From assembly GCA_030065015.1 (NCBI GenBank), contig JASJDU010000024.1:36814-100813 (forward strand): DNA of 64,000 bases, in the 5' to 3' direction. Position 1 is the stretch's first letter. Every line of letters begins with the position of its first letter. Below are positions 62,949-64,000 of the stretch, one piece after another. The notes beneath the pieces are model-generated. The model was not told the origin of the DNA. It was given only the letters and a program-made list of their open reading frames with translations, and ran no database searches. The translations under genes and the position numbers were made by a program. The DNA is from Candidatus Caenarcanales bacterium. GTDB taxonomy: Bacteria; Cyanobacteriota; Vampirovibrionia; Caenarcaniphilales; Caenarcanaceae.

Positions 62949-63647
62949 TTAGTTGCCTTGCTGCTTTTGTGTTAATGAGCTAGAAGAAAGACCAAATGAA
63001 ACTATGGCTAAATCAGATCCATTATGATACCCGTTACCAAGATCTTTGACGATGGGAAAGACTACTACTCCTGTGTATAAGCTCTTACCATTTTGGCTTT
63101 TACATTTAACTATTTTTCCTTCTGAATTCATGCCAAAAACTTTTTTACTTCGCATAACATAATTAAGTGAATTTTTAATATTGAAGACTTTTGTACCATC
63201 GCCATAATAATCAACTTCATTATGGTGGCTAAGGATTGAATTAGTTACACCATTTCTTTTGCATGATATTGGAGTAGGTAAGTTGCTCAATTTACTTTTA
63301 CTAGGAGGCTCGAGTGAAGATCTTATTGCTCTATAAAAACTTTCACCTGAGCTGTTGATGTATACCTGAACTGGGTAGAGCTTCCTTTCTTCAACTACAT
63401 GTTGATTTGAAGTGATTATCGTGTTGTAGCCTTTTGTTCTTTTTTGAGAGGTTTCTACAGCAAAATCTGTTTTTTTCCAGCTGGTTTGAGCGACTAGTCC
63501 ATTTGGAAGTTTAATATCCTCTGGTATACGTTGAAGTCTTTCAATTAATGGCTTTGTTGGTTTGTTTTCAGTAGTTTTCTGTGCAAGAACAACATGATGC
63601 CTAGCAGGAATAGGGGGAGGAATTAAAGCTAAAGGACCAATCGGCAT
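62949..63647 (-). CDS. Uncharacterised 232-aa protein
   Basis: Not recognised. Pro-rich hydrophobic start (PLALIPPPIPAR) not typical of a signal peptide. The body is basic, Ser/Asn/Lys-rich, with a few cysteines (SCKRNGV, VKCKSQNG) and beta-rich stretches (LYPVQVYINSSGESFYRAI, GVVVFPIVKDLGNGYHN). The C-terminus is Gln-rich. It is upstream of ppc on the same strand with a 50-bp gap, so ppc may be co-transcribed. Confidence 0.62.
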   Translation of the reverse strand: MPIGPLALIPPPIPARHHVVLAQKTTENKPTKPLIERLQRIPEDIKLPNGLVAQTSWKKTDFAVETSQKRTKGYNTIITSNQHVVEERKLYPVQVYINSSGESFYRAIRSSLEPPSKSKLSNLPTPISCKRNGVTNSILSHHNEVDYYGDGTKVFNIKNSLNYVMRSKKVFGMNSEGKIVKCKSQNGKSLYTGVVVFPIVKDLGNGYHNGSDLAIVSFGLSSSSLTQKQQGN

Positions 63648-64000
63648 TGTGTCTGAGTGAATTGTGAAAAATGTGAAACATATGTACTATAACAAATCGG
63701 GCTCGTCGAATCAAAGGTTGTAAGTGAGATAACGATTCCCTAAACCTGTAATGCATCTTCCTTGATCCCTAAAGCTTGATTCCTGAGGATGAAATGTTCT
63801 TACTCTACTAAAAGAAAATTCCTCACAAAGCCTTGAGTTTGTGTCTGTTTATTTAGCTCAGATTCGTGAATATAGTAAATTAAGTTACTAAGTACACATT
63901 CTAAGGATGTGTTTATCAAGTTTTTTATGAAAAGGAATATCTGAATTGTCGGAACGAATACTCCTTTTGAGGTTAGCCCACTGAGGCTCAGACTTATTCA
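63648..64000. other. Gene-free end of window
   Basis: 353 bp to the window edge with no coding frame, RNA gene or terminator that I can support. A short TGAGGCTCA palindrome lies near 63981-63989 and may belong to a feature outside the window. Confidence 0.45.

Noticed and set aside
1-64000. CRISPR arrays, insertion sequences, prophage, defence islands
   Set aside because: No regularly spaced repeats, transposase, integrase or known defence gene was seen on either strand.

Overview
This is a contiguous, gene-dense and clearly AT-rich bacterial chromosome segment. It carries about 60 protein genes, two tRNAs and one SRP RNA. I see no transposase, integrase, phage module, CRISPR array or rRNA. 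The gene complement points to a flagellated, respiring, non-photosynthetic relative of Cyanobacteria (Melainabacteria/Vampirovibrionia type). The support is a plant/cyanobacterial-type CrtP-like desaturase, a lone NdhD/NuoM, cyanobacterial-style ClpC and a Ski2/DSHCT helicase, a flagellar export gate, and many genes with weak Shine-Dalgarno sequences. The lineage is an inference; no phylogenetic marker was searched.

Layout. 1-2.1 kb: the 3' part of a lipid-linked sugar transferase, then citrate synthase. 2.2-8.2 kb: flagellar export-gate genes on the minus strand (fliR alone, then fliO-fliP-fliQ), interrupted by a plus-strand helicase and two small unknown genes. FliQ carries a very long disordered tail. 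8.4-19.5 kb: a secreted unknown protein, a queuosine-precursor transporter, NuoM, FolP, a site-2 protease, a CrtC/AttH-like lipocalin, a secreted alpha/beta hydrolase, ManC, a gene interrupted by an in-frame TAA, and a family-4 uracil-DNA glycosylase. 19.7-27.4 kb: GerMN lipoprotein, IspH, a transsulfuration-type PLP enzyme, an unknown protein, an SDR-DUF2867 protein, ThyX and Lgt. 27.5-29.9 kb: three unknown genes, two of them tandem paralogues with duplicated promoters.

29.9-40.2 kb: ClpC, SRP RNA, a free-standing MshEN-like protein, the cysK-cysE operon, a YkgJ-type cysteine-cluster protein, an FHA protein, a lytic transglycosylase, Upp, PanE and a CAP-domain protein. 40.2-48.3 kb: MurJ, then a fixA-fixB-fixC (electron-transfer flavoprotein) operon divergent from a type II NADH dehydrogenase/CrtP-like pair. 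All of these redox enzymes are expected to use the quinone pool. 48.4-64 kb: IlvD, a nitroreductase, tRNA-Thr, a DUF1460 lipoprotein, an AT-hook/H1-like Lys-rich protein, tRNA-Ala, a second lytic transglycosylase, the ylxR-infB-rbfA translation operon, a KDPG-aldolase-like protein, Xth, an RlpA-like protein, PEP carboxylase and an unknown protein.

Functional themes. Central carbon and anaplerosis are represented by citrate synthase, PEP carboxylase and a KDPG aldolase-like protein. Quinone-linked redox is represented by NuoM, NDH-2, FixABC and the CrtP-like protein. Envelope building and remodelling is represented by MurJ, two SLTs, the RlpA-like protein, the DUF1460 protein, Lgt, ManC and the sugar transferase. 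The most unusual items are the FliQ tail, the tandem orphan membrane proteins, the AT-hook protein, the split gene at 18.1-18.7 kb and the CrtP/NDH-2/Fix neighbourhood. I did not find a clear-cut new defence or mobile system.
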